Source of the DNA: Bacteroidota bacterium
Lineage (GTDB): Bacteria > Bacteroidota > Bacteroidia > Flavobacteriales_F > PHOS-HE28
Direction: 5' to 3'
Assembly: GCA_018267065.1 (NCBI GenBank)
Contig: JAFDZG010000100.1
Location: 1-47,119 of the forward strand
Length of the DNA stretch: 47,119 nucleotides
The position numbers and the translations under genes were made by a program. The notes beneath the pieces are model-generated. The model was not told where the DNA came from. It did no database searches and saw only the letters and a program-made list of their open reading frames with translations. Of the stretch, positions 10,501-16,559 are shown in pieces. Every line of letters starts with the position of its first letter. Position 1 is the stretch's first letter.

Positions 10501-11837
10501 GCACCGGTACGCTCACCTACACGCAGAACAGCGGTATCCTGTTGCCCGGCTGGGACCGCGGTGCCAATGTGATCGGCATGGACAAGAGCTTTGCGGCGCC
10601 CGGCTTCGGGTTCATTTTTGGTGAGCAGAACCAAGATCTTGGGGGGAATTACATACGGGATTTTGCGGGTGAGGCCGCGGGCCACGGATGGCTGGTGCAA
10701 ACGCCGAGCATATTCAACCCTTACACCAACACCCGTACGGAAACGATCAACGGGCGGCTGAGCCTGGAACCGTTCAAGAGCATGCGGATCGAGCTGATGG
10801 CCACCCGCACCCTGAGCGAGAACCGCAGTTCGTTCTTCCGTTGGAACGCCACGGAAAACCGCTACGTGAACGACAGTCCCCGGGAGTTCGGCAACTTCAG
10901 TGTGAGCACCATCAACTGGGCCACCACCTTTACGCGGGACGACGAGAACTTCGTGAACGGCATCTTCACGCAAATGCTGGCGAACCGGCCATTGATCAGC
11001 GAACGGTTGGGCAGGGGGGACCCGCGCAGCATGCCCACGGACAGCCTGTACTGGATGGGTTACGGCGCCACCAGCCAGGATGTGGTGATCGGTTCCTTCA
11101 TGGCCGCCTACACCGGCAAGAACGCCAACAAAGTGCAGCTCAACCCCTTCAAGTTGCTGCCATTGCCCAACTGGGACATCACCTACGACGGCCTGACCAA
11201 GTTGGACCTCTTCAAGAAGTTGTTCCGCACCTTCACGGTAAAACACAGCTACCGCAGCACGTTCAACATCGGGGGCTACCAGACCAACTTGTTGTATGAG
11301 CCCGGCGGAAGCGTGCTGGACGCGGGGGGCAACTTCCTGCCGGAAAAACAGATCCAGGTGGTCACCATCTCCGAAGTGATGCATCCGTTCATCAACTTCG
11401 ATGCGACGCTTCAGAACAGCCTGCTGGCGAAGTTTGAATACAACAGGGACCGCAACCTGAGCCTCGGGCTCACCAACTTCCAGGTTACCGAGGTGCGCGG
11501 CAAGGAATATGTGATCGGAAGCGGCTACCGCTTCAAGAACGTGAAGTTCCCGTTTGAAATAGGAGGTAAGACGCCCAAGAGCGACCTGAACCTGAGGCTG
11601 GATTTCAGCTGGCGCCAGAACAACACGGTGATCCGCAAGCTGCAGGAGGAGCAGAACCAGGTGACCGCCGGCCAGGACATCATTTCCATGAAGGCCAGCG
11701 CGGACTACACCATTGACCAACGGTTGAATTTGCGTGCATTCTACGAGCGCGTGATCAACAAACCGGTGATCAGCACCTCCTTCCCGAGCGCCAACACCAA
11801 CATTGGCATCAGCCTGCGCTTCACATTAACGCAGTAA
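4584..11837 (+). CDS. sprA: Type IX secretion system outer-membrane translocon SprA (Sov)
   Basis: A 2417-residue protein, close to the length of known SprA proteins (about 2400). It has an N-terminal signal peptide (RLLAAVALLAAGAS region) and a long series of beta-rich segments consistent with the very large outer-membrane barrel of SprA/Sov. It ends ISLRFTLTQ, a typical outer-membrane barrel end. Recognisable family features are the region around NETFCRIFGGCNIDIRPQ (about residues 145-160) and repeated SVDV/GVT-type strands. SprA is the channel through which proteins with C-terminal sorting domains cross the outer membrane; three such clients are encoded in this window. A Lys/Glu-rich low-complexity insert sits at about residues 1926-1956. 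ruvA lies upstream, and gcvH and a VanZ-like gene lie downstream, as in other Bacteroidota. Confidence 0.96.
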   Translation: MQPPRPIRSLFRLLAAVALLAAGASTARAGWSMSVALQVDSPQIDLHYPIVDPPGTGDNNTGTIDLGTPSNVTNDVVYDPVTGQYILRSRMGDNIDYRPPQSMSLDEYMNYDMQKAMKTYWMEKNQEESDRAAKSLIPSIQVRNETFCRIFGGCNIDIRPQGSAEVTFGVNTSKTENPRIPVDQRKITTFNFDQKIQLNLVGNIGTKLKINTSYNTEATFDFENQVKLNYAGNEDDIIQKLEAGNVSLPLTGQLIQGSQSLFGLKTELRFGRLTATAIFSQEKGQRKNIAVAGGAQTTNFLIKADEYEANKYYFLSYYFRDNYENALRTLPTVNSGIQVTKVEVWVTNTRSDYTNNRNIVAFTDLGEDASPASVAANRVSANLAAAGLLVDGTGNTASNNANNLYQLVSSNAGIRSFTNAAATLQVMGMQAARNYEKLESARLLSPSEYTLNERLGFIGLNQNLNNDEVLAVAYQYTYQGQTYQVGEFSTDGIAPPKALMLRLLKATITDPRQPLWDLMMKNVYSLGAFQVNPQDFRLELLYNNPTTGVDLNYIPKPPIDQVPLIQALGLDRLDQQGAPTPDGSFDWVDNAATLGGTINAQNGRIFFPVLEPFGSYLNKKLIGPNPNAPIQDTLVRKNIVFQQLYDSTKTAAENLPELNRFKLKGSFKSASSDVISLNSVNIPQGSVSVTAGGVKLVENQDYTVDYNLGRVKILNQGILESGTPINISLESNSLFSIQTKTLAGARFDYKVNKDLVLGGTVMNLYERPLTQKVNVGDEPIANTILGLDANWKKESGFITRMVDKLPFFGTKQASAIDASAEAAYLIPGHSKAIGNAGTSYIDDFEGSVSNIDMRTQSQWFMAATPQGQTGDLFPEGEYINDLRTGFKRALLSWYVIDPLFFNNNSLKPPLPDGSDTDNRSREVLEKEVFPNRQLATGTPSNIPVLDLAYYPSERGPYNYNTDLDANGDLPDPEGNWAGIERRVTTTDFEASNIETVQFWLMDPFSPSVSNSEGDPASNVDANNTTGGDLYINLGNLSEDVLRDSRKSFENGLPKSPSDQAATTAQTNWGVVPTTQSVVNAFAITDQNTYRYQDVGMDGLSNTDADAFQPGLNEQTFFQGYLNALNPGARSRWQGDPSADDYKYFRGSSWDSPPQSILARYKRFNGLEGNSVTDEDSPEDYPTQATTLPTTEDINQDQNLSESEAYFQYRIKLRPANMVVGQNFITDRVLGVSPSGKQVYWYQFKVPVRQPEKAVNGIQDFRSIRFMRLFVKGWAQPVVLRFARLDFVRGEWRKYTQSLEAPGEVIGGDPDQTTFDVAAVNIEENGNRVPINYVLPPGINQETDIASANLRSLNEQSLELSTCGLRDGDARAAFRNVNFDIRSYKKLRMYVHAEAADPAHPIAYGDVSVFIRLGNDYEQNYYEYEVPAVPSAFYNNDPYNVWPDANNMIIEFAKLNDIKIQRNQAGFPVNQRFTQMDGDRRVTVVGNPNLSQMNTIMIGIRNPKKDGDQANPWANDDGSAKCVEVWVNELRLTDFDQRGGWAAIARVNTTLADLGTLSVAGNYSTPGWGGIDKKVSERQRDTRYGIDVSANLEMSKFLPEKSGVKVPMYLGYSEQVINPQYDPLNPDIEWNDATRSLTRDEKKARLKELRTYTRRRSINFTNIHKDKAPGNKTEHFFDVSNFGLSYAYSDQEFHDVNTQYENTRTYRGSLTYQHNPKARPVKPFENVAFLGKSKWLKLIKDFNFNLGFKQITARTAIDRSYLERLIRPNPDIESLPPAPTYNKTFNWSNQYGFRYDVTKNLKVDFTANNNAIIGEPAGRVNADDHDEYKLWKDSVLTSLKHFGETTTYNHTANVTYTLPLDKLPATDWITATATYGAGYQWDRAPLTQDSVGNTIQNSRNINLNGQFNFVNLYNKIKYFKKINDKARSSGGKQAAKKGAGKNAKDNKEEEKNTKDGGLKINPLEGLARLLMTVRTGTLTYTQNSGILLPGWDRGANVIGMDKSFAAPGFGFIFGEQNQDLGGNYIRDFAGEAAGHGWLVQTPSIFNPYTNTRTETINGRLSLEPFKSMRIELMATRTLSENRSSFFRWNATENRYVNDSPREFGNFSVSTINWATTFTRDDENFVNGIFTQMLANRPLISERLGRGDPRSMPTDSLYWMGYGATSQDVVIGSFMAAYTGKNANKVQLNPFKLLPLPNWDITYDGLTKLDLFKKLFRTFTVKHSYRSTFNIGGYQTNLLYEPGGSVLDAGGNFLPEKQIQVVTISEVMHPFINFDATLQNSLLAKFEYNRDRNLSLGLTNFQVTEVRGKEYVIGSGYRFKNVKFPFEIGGKTPKSDLNLRLDFSWRQNNTVIRKLQEEQNQVTAGQDIISMKASADYTIDQRLNLRAFYERVINKPVISTSFPSANTNIGISLRFTLTQ

Positions 11838-11841
11838 CGCC

Positions 11842-11849
11842 CATATTTG
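11842..11849 (+). promoter_or_regulatory. Weak -7-like element before gcvH (CAtaTTTG)
   Basis: CATATTTG matches the consensus TAnnTTTG in 5 of the 6 fixed bases and is followed by C. It lies 35 nt before the gcvH start in the short gap after sprA, so gcvH may have its own transcript as well as read-through from sprA. Confidence 0.3.
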
Positions 11850-11884
11850 CAGGGCCGGAAGCGGTACCCTACACATTCAACAAG

Positions 11885-12262
11885 ATGAACATCCCTGCAG
11901 AACTGAAATACAGCAAGGACCACGAGTGGGTCCGCGTGGAAGGCGATGAAGCCGTGGTCGGCATCACCGACCATGCGCAAAGCGAACTTGGCGATATTGT
12001 TTTCGTGGACATCAATACCGAAGGCCAGGATGTGGCCCAAGGTGAAGTGTTCGGCACGGTGGAGGCCGTGAAGACGGTGAGCGACCTGTTCATGCCCGTG
12101 GGCGGCAAGGTGCTTGCGGTGAACACCGCCTTGGCGGATGACCCGGGCTCAGTGAACAAAGACCCTTACGGGGCTGGCTGGGTCGTGCGCATCAAGCTGA
12201 AGGATGCCGCCGAACTGGGCAACCTGCTCACCGCGGACCAGTACCGGGCCACCATTTCCTAA
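11885..12262 (+). CDS. gcvH: Glycine cleavage system H protein
   Basis: A 125-residue protein of normal H-protein length. The lipoyl-attachment lysine is Lys63 in the motif TVEAVKTVSD, preceded by GDIVFVD and followed by the glycine turn VGGKVLAVN. The H protein shuttles the aminomethyl group between the P, T and L proteins of the glycine cleavage complex through its lipoyl arm. The other gcv genes are not in this window; gcvH beside sprA is a recurrent Bacteroidota arrangement without an obvious functional link. The start at 11885 (MNIPAELKYSKDHEW) agrees with the family. Confidence 0.97.
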   Translation: MNIPAELKYSKDHEWVRVEGDEAVVGITDHAQSELGDIVFVDINTEGQDVAQGEVFGTVEAVKTVSDLFMPVGGKVLAVNTALADDPGSVNKDPYGAGWVVRIKLKDAAELGNLLTADQYRATIS

Positions 12263-12287
12263 GACTGCGGATCACGCTGCCCCTTGC

Positions 12288-12656
12288 ATGAAGTGGCGGT
12301 CGCCGGTGCTGTGGGCCGCGCTTTGGGCGTTGGGCATCCTTGTGCTCACCCTGATGCCGGCAGGCGATGTGCCTGCGTGGCCATGGGCGGAACGCGTCCA
12401 GTTGGACAAGTGGGTGCACGCCTTCCTCTTCGGCGTGCAGGGCGTGTTGCTGGCACTGGCGTTTTTGCGGGTATTCCCCGGCTCACGCCGCACCGGGTTG
12501 ATGATCTTGGCCACCGTGCTTGCCATTGCCTACGGGGGAGTGATCGAAATACTGCAATCACTGATGGGCGATGGCCGCCAAGGCGACGTTATGGACCTGC
12601 TGGCCGATGCGGCCGGGGCCTTGCTGGGCTTGCTCGGGATGAAACGGCGCGGATGA
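12288..12656 (+). CDS. VanZ-like small integral membrane protein
   Basis: A 122-residue membrane protein with four hydrophobic segments: WAALWALGILVLTLMP, AFLFGVQGVLLALAFL, MILATVLAIAYGGVIEILQ and the C-terminal AAGALLGLLGM. Family features include the LDKWVHAFLF motif and the GRQGDVMDLLADAAGALLG ending, in which acidic residues sit before the last helix. VanZ-like proteins are widespread and mostly of unknown function; the name derives from a teicoplanin-resistance protein, and that role should not be assumed here. The start at 12288 follows gcvH by 25 nt; an earlier in-frame ATG at 12204 would overlap gcvH and is rejected. It is convergent with cysN, with a 7-nt gap. Confidence 0.8.
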   Translation: MKWRSPVLWAALWALGILVLTLMPAGDVPAWPWAERVQLDKWVHAFLFGVQGVLLALAFLRVFPGSRRTGLMILATVLAIAYGGVIEILQSLMGDGRQGDVMDLLADAAGALLGLLGMKRRG

Positions 12657-12663
12657 ACGCGGC

Positions 12664-13929
12664 CTACACGATCATGCCGGCCGCCACCGTCTCATTGGTG
12701 GCTTCATCCACCAGGATCAAGCTGCCCGTGTTGCGGTTGCGCGCATAATTGTCGAAGTGCAAGGGAACGGTGGTGCGCAGCAGCACGCGTCCGATGTCGT
12801 TCATGCCCACCTGCTTGTCCTCGTCCAGCTTGCGCAAGGTGTTGATGTCCATCTTGTAGGTCACCTCCTTCACCATGCAGCGGGCATCGCGGCTGGTATG
12901 CTTCAGCGCGTACTTGCCGTTGGGTTGAAGCGGCCGTTCGTTCAGCCAGCAGAGCATCACGTCAATGTCCTGGCTGCTCTTGGGCAGGTTGTTCGGGCTG
13001 ACGATCATGTCGCCGCGGCTGATGTCGATCTCATCGTTGAGGGTCATCACCACGCTTTGCGGGGCGAAGGCCTCCTGCACTTCGCGCTCGCCGAGGTGGA
13101 TGGACTTGATGGTGCTCTGGAATCCGCTGGGCAGCACTTGCACCGCGTCGCCGGTGCGGAAAATGCCCCCTGCGATCTGGCCGGCAAAGCCGCGGAAGTC
13201 ATGCCATTCATCGGTCATGGGCCGGATCACGTGCTGCACCGGGAAACGGCGGTCGATGTGGTTGCGGTCGCCCGCGATATGGATGTTCTCAAGCAGGTAC
13301 ATCAGGGTGCTGCCCTGGTACCAGTCCATGCGGCTGCTGCGGTTCACCACGTTGTCGCCCTTGAGCGCGCTGATGGGGATGAAGTTCAGATCGCGCACTT
13401 CCAACTTGCTGCTGAAATCCTCCAGTTGTTGTTGGATGTTCTTGAAAACGGCCTCATCGTAGTCCACCAGGTCCATCTTATTGATGCAGAACACAATGTG
13501 TGGGATGCCGAGGAGCGACGCGATGAAGGCATGGCGGTTGGTTTGCTCCTGGATGCCTTTGCGCGCATCCACCAAAATAATGGCCAAGTTGGCGGTGCTT
13601 GCGCCGGTGACCATGTTGCGCGTGTACTGGATGTGCCCCGGCGTGTCGGCGATGATGAATTTGCGCTTGGGCGTGGCGAAATAGCGGTAGGCCACATCGA
13701 TGGTGATGCCTTGTTCGCGCTCGGCACGCAGGCCGTCGGTAAGCAGGCTCAAGTCCACCTCGCCGTTGCCGCGCTTGGAGCTGGCTTGCTCCACGGCTTC
13801 CATCTGGTCGTCGAAGATGGAGCGGCTGTCATACAGCAGGCGCCCGATCAATGTGCTTTTTCCATCATCCACGCTGCCCGCCGTAGTAAAGCGGAGCAGG
13901 TCCATGTCCAAATATCCGTTCGTTGACAT
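12664..13929 (-). CDS. cysN: Sulfate adenylyltransferase, large GTPase subunit
   Basis: A 421-residue EF-Tu-like GTPase without a fused APS kinase domain. G motifs are clear: P-loop GSVDDGKST (residues 18-26), DTPGH, and NKMDLVD, with the switch-region REQGITIDVAYRYF typical of CysN. With CysD it makes APS from ATP and sulfate, driven by GTP hydrolysis. It is the last gene of the minus-strand arm, 29 nt after cysD. The presence of cysC just upstream means the trio together makes PAPS. The location at the end of a polysaccharide export operon suggests that the PAPS is at least partly used for sulfating the polysaccharide (inference). Confidence 0.96.
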   Translation of the reverse strand: MSTNGYLDMDLLRFTTAGSVDDGKSTLIGRLLYDSRSIFDDQMEAVEQASSKRGNGEVDLSLLTDGLRAEREQGITIDVAYRYFATPKRKFIIADTPGHIQYTRNMVTGASTANLAIILVDARKGIQEQTNRHAFIASLLGIPHIVFCINKMDLVDYDEAVFKNIQQQLEDFSSKLEVRDLNFIPISALKGDNVVNRSSRMDWYQGSTLMYLLENIHIAGDRNHIDRRFPVQHVIRPMTDEWHDFRGFAGQIAGGIFRTGDAVQVLPSGFQSTIKSIHLGEREVQEAFAPQSVVMTLNDEIDISRGDMIVSPNNLPKSSQDIDVMLCWLNERPLQPNGKYALKHTSRDARCMVKEVTYKMDINTLRKLDEDKQVGMNDIGRVLLRTTVPLHFDNYARNRNTGSLILVDEATNETVAAGMIV

Positions 13930-13958
13930 TGCGTTGGGAATGCTGCTGCTCGGTGATC

Positions 13959-14864
13959 TTAGAAATACCCTTCCTTCTTGCGGTCCTCCATGGCGGCCTC
14001 GCTGCGCTTGTCGTCCATGCGGCTGCCGCGTTCGGTGGTGCGCGTGGAGGCCACTTCCTCAATGATCTCCTCCAGGGTGGCCGCCGGGGAATCCACGGCG
14101 CCCGTGCAGCTCATGTCGCCGATGGTGCGGAAGCGCACCCGCTTCATGAAGGGCTTTTCATCGGGCTTCAGGCGCATGAAGGGGGAGTTGGCGTAGAGCA
14201 CGCCATCGCGCAGGAACACTTCGCGCTCATGGCTGAAGTAGATGCTGGGGATGGGGATCTGCTCAAGGAGGATGTACTGCCACACGTCCATCTCGGTCCA
14301 GTTGCTGATGGGGAACGCGCGGAAATGCTCCCCGGGTCGCTTGCGGCCGTTGTACAGGTTCCATAGCTCGGGCCGCTGGTTCTTGGGGTCCCATTGGCCA
14401 AACTCGTCGCGGTGGCTGAACACGCGTTCCTTGGCGCGTGCCTTTTCCTCGTCGCGGCGGGCACCGCCGATGGCGCAATCGATCTTGTTCGTTTCGATCG
14501 CTTCCAGCAGGGTGTTGATCTGCAATTTGTTGCGGCTGGCGTAGTAGCCGGTTTCCTCCTGCACTTTGCCCTCGTCAATGCTTTTTTGCACGCTGCCCAC
14601 CAGCAGGGTGGCGCCATGTTCCTTCACGAGCCGGTCGCGGAATTCAATGGTTTCGCTGAAGTTGTGGCCGGTGTCCACGTGCAACAGCGGGAAGGGCACC
14701 TTGGCCGGGAAGAAGGCCTTTCGGGCCAGGTGAAAGCAGAGGATGCTGTCCTTTCCACCGCTGAACAACAGTGCGGGCCGGTCGAACTGGGAGGCCACTT
14801 CACGCAGGATGTGGATGCTCTCGCTTTCGAGTTCCTTCAGGTGGGTTAATCGGTAGGAATGCAT
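13959..14864 (-). CDS. cysD: Sulfate adenylyltransferase, small subunit (PP-loop)
   Basis: A 301-residue CysD of normal length with the PP-loop motif SGGKDS (residues 35-40) in LLFSGGKDSILCFHLARKAF and the family block GGARRDEEKARAKERVFS. The C-terminal RFRTIGDMSCTGAVDS region is also characteristic. It adenylates sulfate to APS within the CysD-CysN complex in the cytoplasm. It starts 6 nt after cysC ends and lies 29 nt before cysN, so the three are almost certainly co-transcribed. No APS/PAPS reductase or sulfite reductase gene follows. Confidence 0.97.
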   Translation of the reverse strand: MHSYRLTHLKELESESIHILREVASQFDRPALLFSGGKDSILCFHLARKAFFPAKVPFPLLHVDTGHNFSETIEFRDRLVKEHGATLLVGSVQKSIDEGKVQEETGYYASRNKLQINTLLEAIETNKIDCAIGGARRDEEKARAKERVFSHRDEFGQWDPKNQRPELWNLYNGRKRPGEHFRAFPISNWTEMDVWQYILLEQIPIPSIYFSHEREVFLRDGVLYANSPFMRLKPDEKPFMKRVRFRTIGDMSCTGAVDSPAATLEEIIEEVASTRTTERGSRMDDKRSEAAMEDRKKEGYF

Positions 14865-14870
14865 GGGGGG

Positions 14871-15476
14871 TTATGACCGTTGAATACGGGGCAATAGAAA
14901 TTGGAGCAGTGTTTCCGCGGCTGTTTCCGCACTGCGGTTGATGGTGGTGAGGCGTAAAGCAGGGGAAGCAGGAACCTCAAATGGTGCGTTGATCCCCGTG
15001 AAGTCCTTGATTTCGCCTTTTCGGGCCTTTGCGTACAGGCCCTTTACGTCGCGGCGTTCACACTCCTCCAGCGGCGTGTCCACGAACACCTCGATGAAGT
15101 CTTCCGTGCCGATGATGGTGCGGGCTTGTTCGCGAATGGCGGCTGTGGGGCTCACAAAGCAGCAGATCACCACGGCGCCGTTCTGCACAAAGAGCTTGGC
15201 CAGTTCCGCGATGCGGCGGATGTTCTCCGTGCGGTCGGCTTCACTGAAACCCAAGTTATTGTTGAGGCCGGCGCGCACATTGTCGCCGTCCAGCACCACG
15301 CAAAAGCGGCCCGCTGCGTGCAACATGCGCTCCAGGGCAATGGCAATGGTGCTCTTTCCGCTACCGCTGAGGCCGGTCATCCATGCCGCGCAGGCACGCT
15401 GGCCCAGCAAGGCTTCCTTGTCCGCCCGTTGGAGCAGGCGGTGCGAAACAGGGTGGATATTGGCCGGGGTGTTCAT
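14871..15476 (-). CDS. cysC: Adenylyl-sulfate (APS) kinase
   Basis: A 201-residue stand-alone APS kinase. It has the P-loop GLSGSGKST (residues 35-43), the DGDNVRAGLN segment that contacts APS, the CFVSPTAAIREQAR block containing the family serine, and the FVDTPLEECERRDVKGLYAKAR region. It phosphorylates APS at the 3' position to give PAPS, the donor used by sulfotransferases, five of which are encoded in this locus. The gene begins 58 nt after the SGNH-like gene and 6 nt before cysD. A weak promoter-like element lies at 15508-15515. Confidence 0.96.
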   Translation of the reverse strand: MNTPANIHPVSHRLLQRADKEALLGQRACAAWMTGLSGSGKSTIAIALERMLHAAGRFCVVLDGDNVRAGLNNNLGFSEADRTENIRRIAELAKLFVQNGAVVICCFVSPTAAIREQARTIIGTEDFIEVFVDTPLEECERRDVKGLYAKARKGEIKDFTGINAPFEVPASPALRLTTINRSAETAAETLLQFLLPRIQRS

Positions 15477-15507
15477 GCAGGCGCCTTTGGGTGGCGCAAA
15501 CGGGCGG

Positions 15508-15515
15508 CAAAGGTC
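15508..15515 (-). promoter_or_regulatory. Weak -7-like element before cysC (GAccTTTG)
   Basis: On the minus strand GACCTTTG matches TAnnTTTG in 5 of the 6 fixed bases, 31 nt upstream of cysC. It lies in the only gap of more than 30 nt in the minus arm. If active it would let cysCDN be transcribed separately from the export genes. Confidence 0.3.
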
Positions 15516-15534
15516 GGGTTTTCCCGGCCCGGAA

Positions 15535-16557
15535 TCAAGGCAGCTTCAGGTATTGGGCGGCATCATGCCTGAAAGCCCCGCAAAAGGCCCGGGCCCCCTT
15601 GTTGTTCAGGTGGCTGCTGTTCTTGAATGCATCGTCAGGCAAAGGCATTTGCGAGTAGTCGTAGAAGTGCAGGTTGGGATGCCGTGCCTGCAAGGCGTTG
15701 AAAAGCGCGGTGATCTCGCCGAAATTGGCGATGCCCTCCACTTCACTCCAATGTTGCGGGGTGTAGGCCACCAGGAACTGTCGTTCGGGCCGGCTGGCCA
15801 CCAGTTCCTCAAAGCGGGCCACGCGGTCCCTGGGTTCGGAGAAGAGGAGGAAGGCATTGAGCATTTGCAGGCGCTTGCGGTCCTCGGCGGAGATGGCCGC
15901 TTTCACGTCGTCCCTGGCATGATCCAGCTTTTTGCGCAGGGCGATGGACCGTTGCCGGGCTGCCACTTGGCTGGCCAGCTGGGCAGGCGTGGCCGCACGC
16001 TCGGTGAACATGCCGCCCTTTACTGATTGCCGCGTGGCGGAACCGCCCTCGTCCATGCCTTTGCGGATGTATTCCTGCACGCTGCCGAAGTAGCGCAGGC
16101 CCGGCACCAGGAAACGGCGCTCGAAACGACCGTTGCGCTTGAGGAAATCGCGCACGCCGGGCAAGTGGATGTTGGGGATGAAGGTGGCCGCATCAATGGT
16201 GTGCCCCGGGGCATGGATGAAGAAGCGGTGGTTGAACTCCAAGATCACCGGGGTGGTGCGCGGCTTGGCCAGTTCGGTTTCCAGCAGGAACTCGATCACA
16301 TCGAAGTTGCTGCTCTCCATGGAATAGTTGTACACCGTGGGCCCCAAACTGTCGGGAATGAACGCGCTCCTGCCTTTGGAGCTGCCGAAGACGGGGATCT
16401 CCCGTGGACCTTCGCTTTGCACCAGGCGCCTCACTTTGGCGGGGTTGGCCCCGGGATCATTGAAGATGGCCCAGTGCTGCATCAGCAGGTCCATGCCAAG
16501 CGCCACCGCCGTGAATGCGATGATGAAAAATGCCGAACCGCGGACCAGCGTGCGCAT
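15535..16557 (-). CDS. SGNH/DltD-AlgJ-like protein, putative partner of the MBOAT acyltransferase
   Basis: A 340-residue protein with one N-terminal hydrophobic anchor (residues 6-24) and an extracytoplasmic domain. A block-I-like motif VFGSSKGRSAF places a candidate nucleophile at Ser60, and the C-terminal block SSHLNNKGA gives a candidate catalytic His316. The acidic residue usually three positions before that histidine is Asn313 here. The arrangement resembles DltD/AlgJ/AlgX proteins that complete acyl transfer started by a membrane MBOAT. It begins 2 nt after the MBOAT gene ends on the same strand. The start at 16557 is chosen over a far upstream frame opening because it gives the membrane anchor directly and does not overlap the MBOAT gene. 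Confidence 0.7.
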   Translation of the reverse strand: MRTLVRGSAFFIIAFTAVALGMDLLMQHWAIFNDPGANPAKVRRLVQSEGPREIPVFGSSKGRSAFIPDSLGPTVYNYSMESSNFDVIEFLLETELAKPRTTPVILEFNHRFFIHAPGHTIDAATFIPNIHLPGVRDFLKRNGRFERRFLVPGLRYFGSVQEYIRKGMDEGGSATRQSVKGGMFTERAATPAQLASQVAARQRSIALRKKLDHARDDVKAAISAEDRKRLQMLNAFLLFSEPRDRVARFEELVASRPERQFLVAYTPQHWSEVEGIANFGEITALFNALQARHPNLHFYDYSQMPLPDDAFKNSSHLNNKGARAFCGAFRHDAAQYLKLP

Positions 16558-16559
16558 GT

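Noticed and set aside
9417-11720. 767-codon open frame on the minus strand inside sprA
   Set aside because: Long, but entirely antisense to the SprA barrel region, with no domain, signal or conserved motif. Its length is explained by GC-rich codon structure.
12757-13926. 389-codon plus-strand frame opposite cysN
   Set aside because: cysN on the other strand has complete GTPase motifs, and the plus-strand frame is a compositional shadow.
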